Below the pieces are notes generated by a model. It saw nothing but the letters and a program-made list of their open reading frames with translations, was not told the origin of the DNA and ran no database searches. From an uncultured Campylobacter sp. (GTDB lineage: Bacteria > Campylobacterota > Campylobacteria > Campylobacterales > Campylobacteraceae): a stretch of DNA of 14,409 bases. Made by a program: the position numbers and the translations under genes. Of the stretch, positions 13,980-14,409 are shown in pieces; the first letter of the stretch is position 1; each line of letters starts with the position of its first letter. Where the stretch lies: positions 1 to 14,409 of the forward strand of contig NZ_CALLWC010000064.1 in assembly GCF_938015785.1 (NCBI RefSeq). Direction: 5' to 3'.

Positions 13980-14409
13980 GAAACTCCTTAAATTTTTCAC
14001 GCATAGTAGCGAAATTTTGATTAAATTAAAGGCGTCGTGTAATTTTATAGGCTCGAGATAAATTTATGGATAAGTGCTAAGCATTAAAATTCGTTAATAG
14101 TTTTAATTGCAAGCGCCTTATCAAAATAGCTGCGTTAAAATTTAAAATTTAGATATAAAACTTTAAACTAAAATTTCCTTAATAAAATTTAGATCGTAAA
14201 TCTTTTTTAAAACTTTACGGAATTCATAGAGTTTATCCGACGTAAATTAAAAAGCAAACACACTGTAAATTTAAAAACGATAAAATTGCAGTTATATGAA
14301 GCCATTTTGTAGAATTTTATATAAAATTATAAGTATAATTTTACTAAGAATAACAAAAATTTGAGTTCAAATTAATTTCAAAATAAATTTTTAGAGTAAT
14401 ATTTTATTA
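13980..14409. other. AT-rich end region without recognisable gene
   Basis: About 430 bases with many AAATTT/TAAAATTT words and frequent stops in all frames. It must hold the promoter of the rhomboid/sixA pair, but no clear -10 box on the minus strand stands out. A weak dyad CGTAAA/TTTACG lies near 14193-14217. A plus-strand TATAAT at 14334-14339 points out of the window. No RNA gene is recognisable. Confidence 0.4.
14334..14339 (+). promoter_or_regulatory. Candidate outward -10 box near the right edge
   Basis: This is a perfect TATAAT preceded by a run of alternating A/T tracts, the pattern usual for Campylobacter promoters. It would serve a gene beyond the right end. In DNA this AT-rich a chance match is quite possible. 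Confidence 0.25.

Noticed and set aside
13980..14000. GTG start extending the rhomboid protein by seven residues
   Set aside because: The AAGGAG at the proper distance serves the ATG at 13977-13979, and the extension would cover that ribosome site.

Overview
The window looks like chromosomal DNA of an oral or intestinal Campylobacter with a moderately high GC content. Candidate species are C. gracilis, C. rectus, C. showae or C. curvus; this is an inference. The support is an epsilonproteobacterial gene set: oorDABC 2-oxoglutarate oxidoreductase, a XerH-type single recombinase and a desulforedoxin-rubrerythrin fusion like that of C. jejuni. Genes of mixed GC are also separated by very A+T-rich spacers crowded with AAATT/AATTT words.

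Layout. (1) 1-1575, plus strand: a glycine-zipper outer-membrane lipoprotein, then an unrecognised secreted or anchored protein that starts with TTG and has a tyrosine- and asparagine-rich C-terminus. (2) 1776-4596, minus strand: the tight oorDABC operon, with its cistrons abutting or overlapping by 1-4 bases. (3) A 393-base repeat-rich spacer, then on the minus strand mdh and the murein transglycosylase gene mltG. (4) 6932-7057: a divergent promoter region. (5) 7061-10707, plus strand: a large AsmA/YhdP-like envelope protein gene overlapping xerH by 4 bases. (6) 10708-11646: a long non-coding stretch with several hairpins and a possible gene remnant. (7) Minus strand: desulforubrerythrin at 11647-12291; sixA-like histidine phosphatase and rhomboid protease at 12703-13979. 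(8) An AT-rich end without a recognisable gene.

Working together: Mdh and OorDABC are neighbouring TCA-cycle enzymes. Malate/oxaloacetate interconversion sits beside oxidation of 2-oxoglutarate to succinyl-CoA with a low-potential acceptor. In C. jejuni sucCD lies between these two blocks; here it is missing and only the spacer remains. MltG, the AsmA-like protein, the lipoprotein and the rhomboid protease are envelope functions. XerH resolves chromosome dimers, and the rubrerythrin fits a microaerobe or anaerobe that detoxifies peroxide.

I found no phage, insertion sequence, CRISPR, toxin-antitoxin or defence island, and no tRNA or rRNA. The most unusual signals are six exact copies of one 14-base palindrome, the loss of sucCD from the oor cluster, a roughly 65-residue insertion in the SixA-like phosphatase, a 13-base motif shared between spacers 5.5 kb apart, and the hairpin-rich 940-base spacer after xerH.
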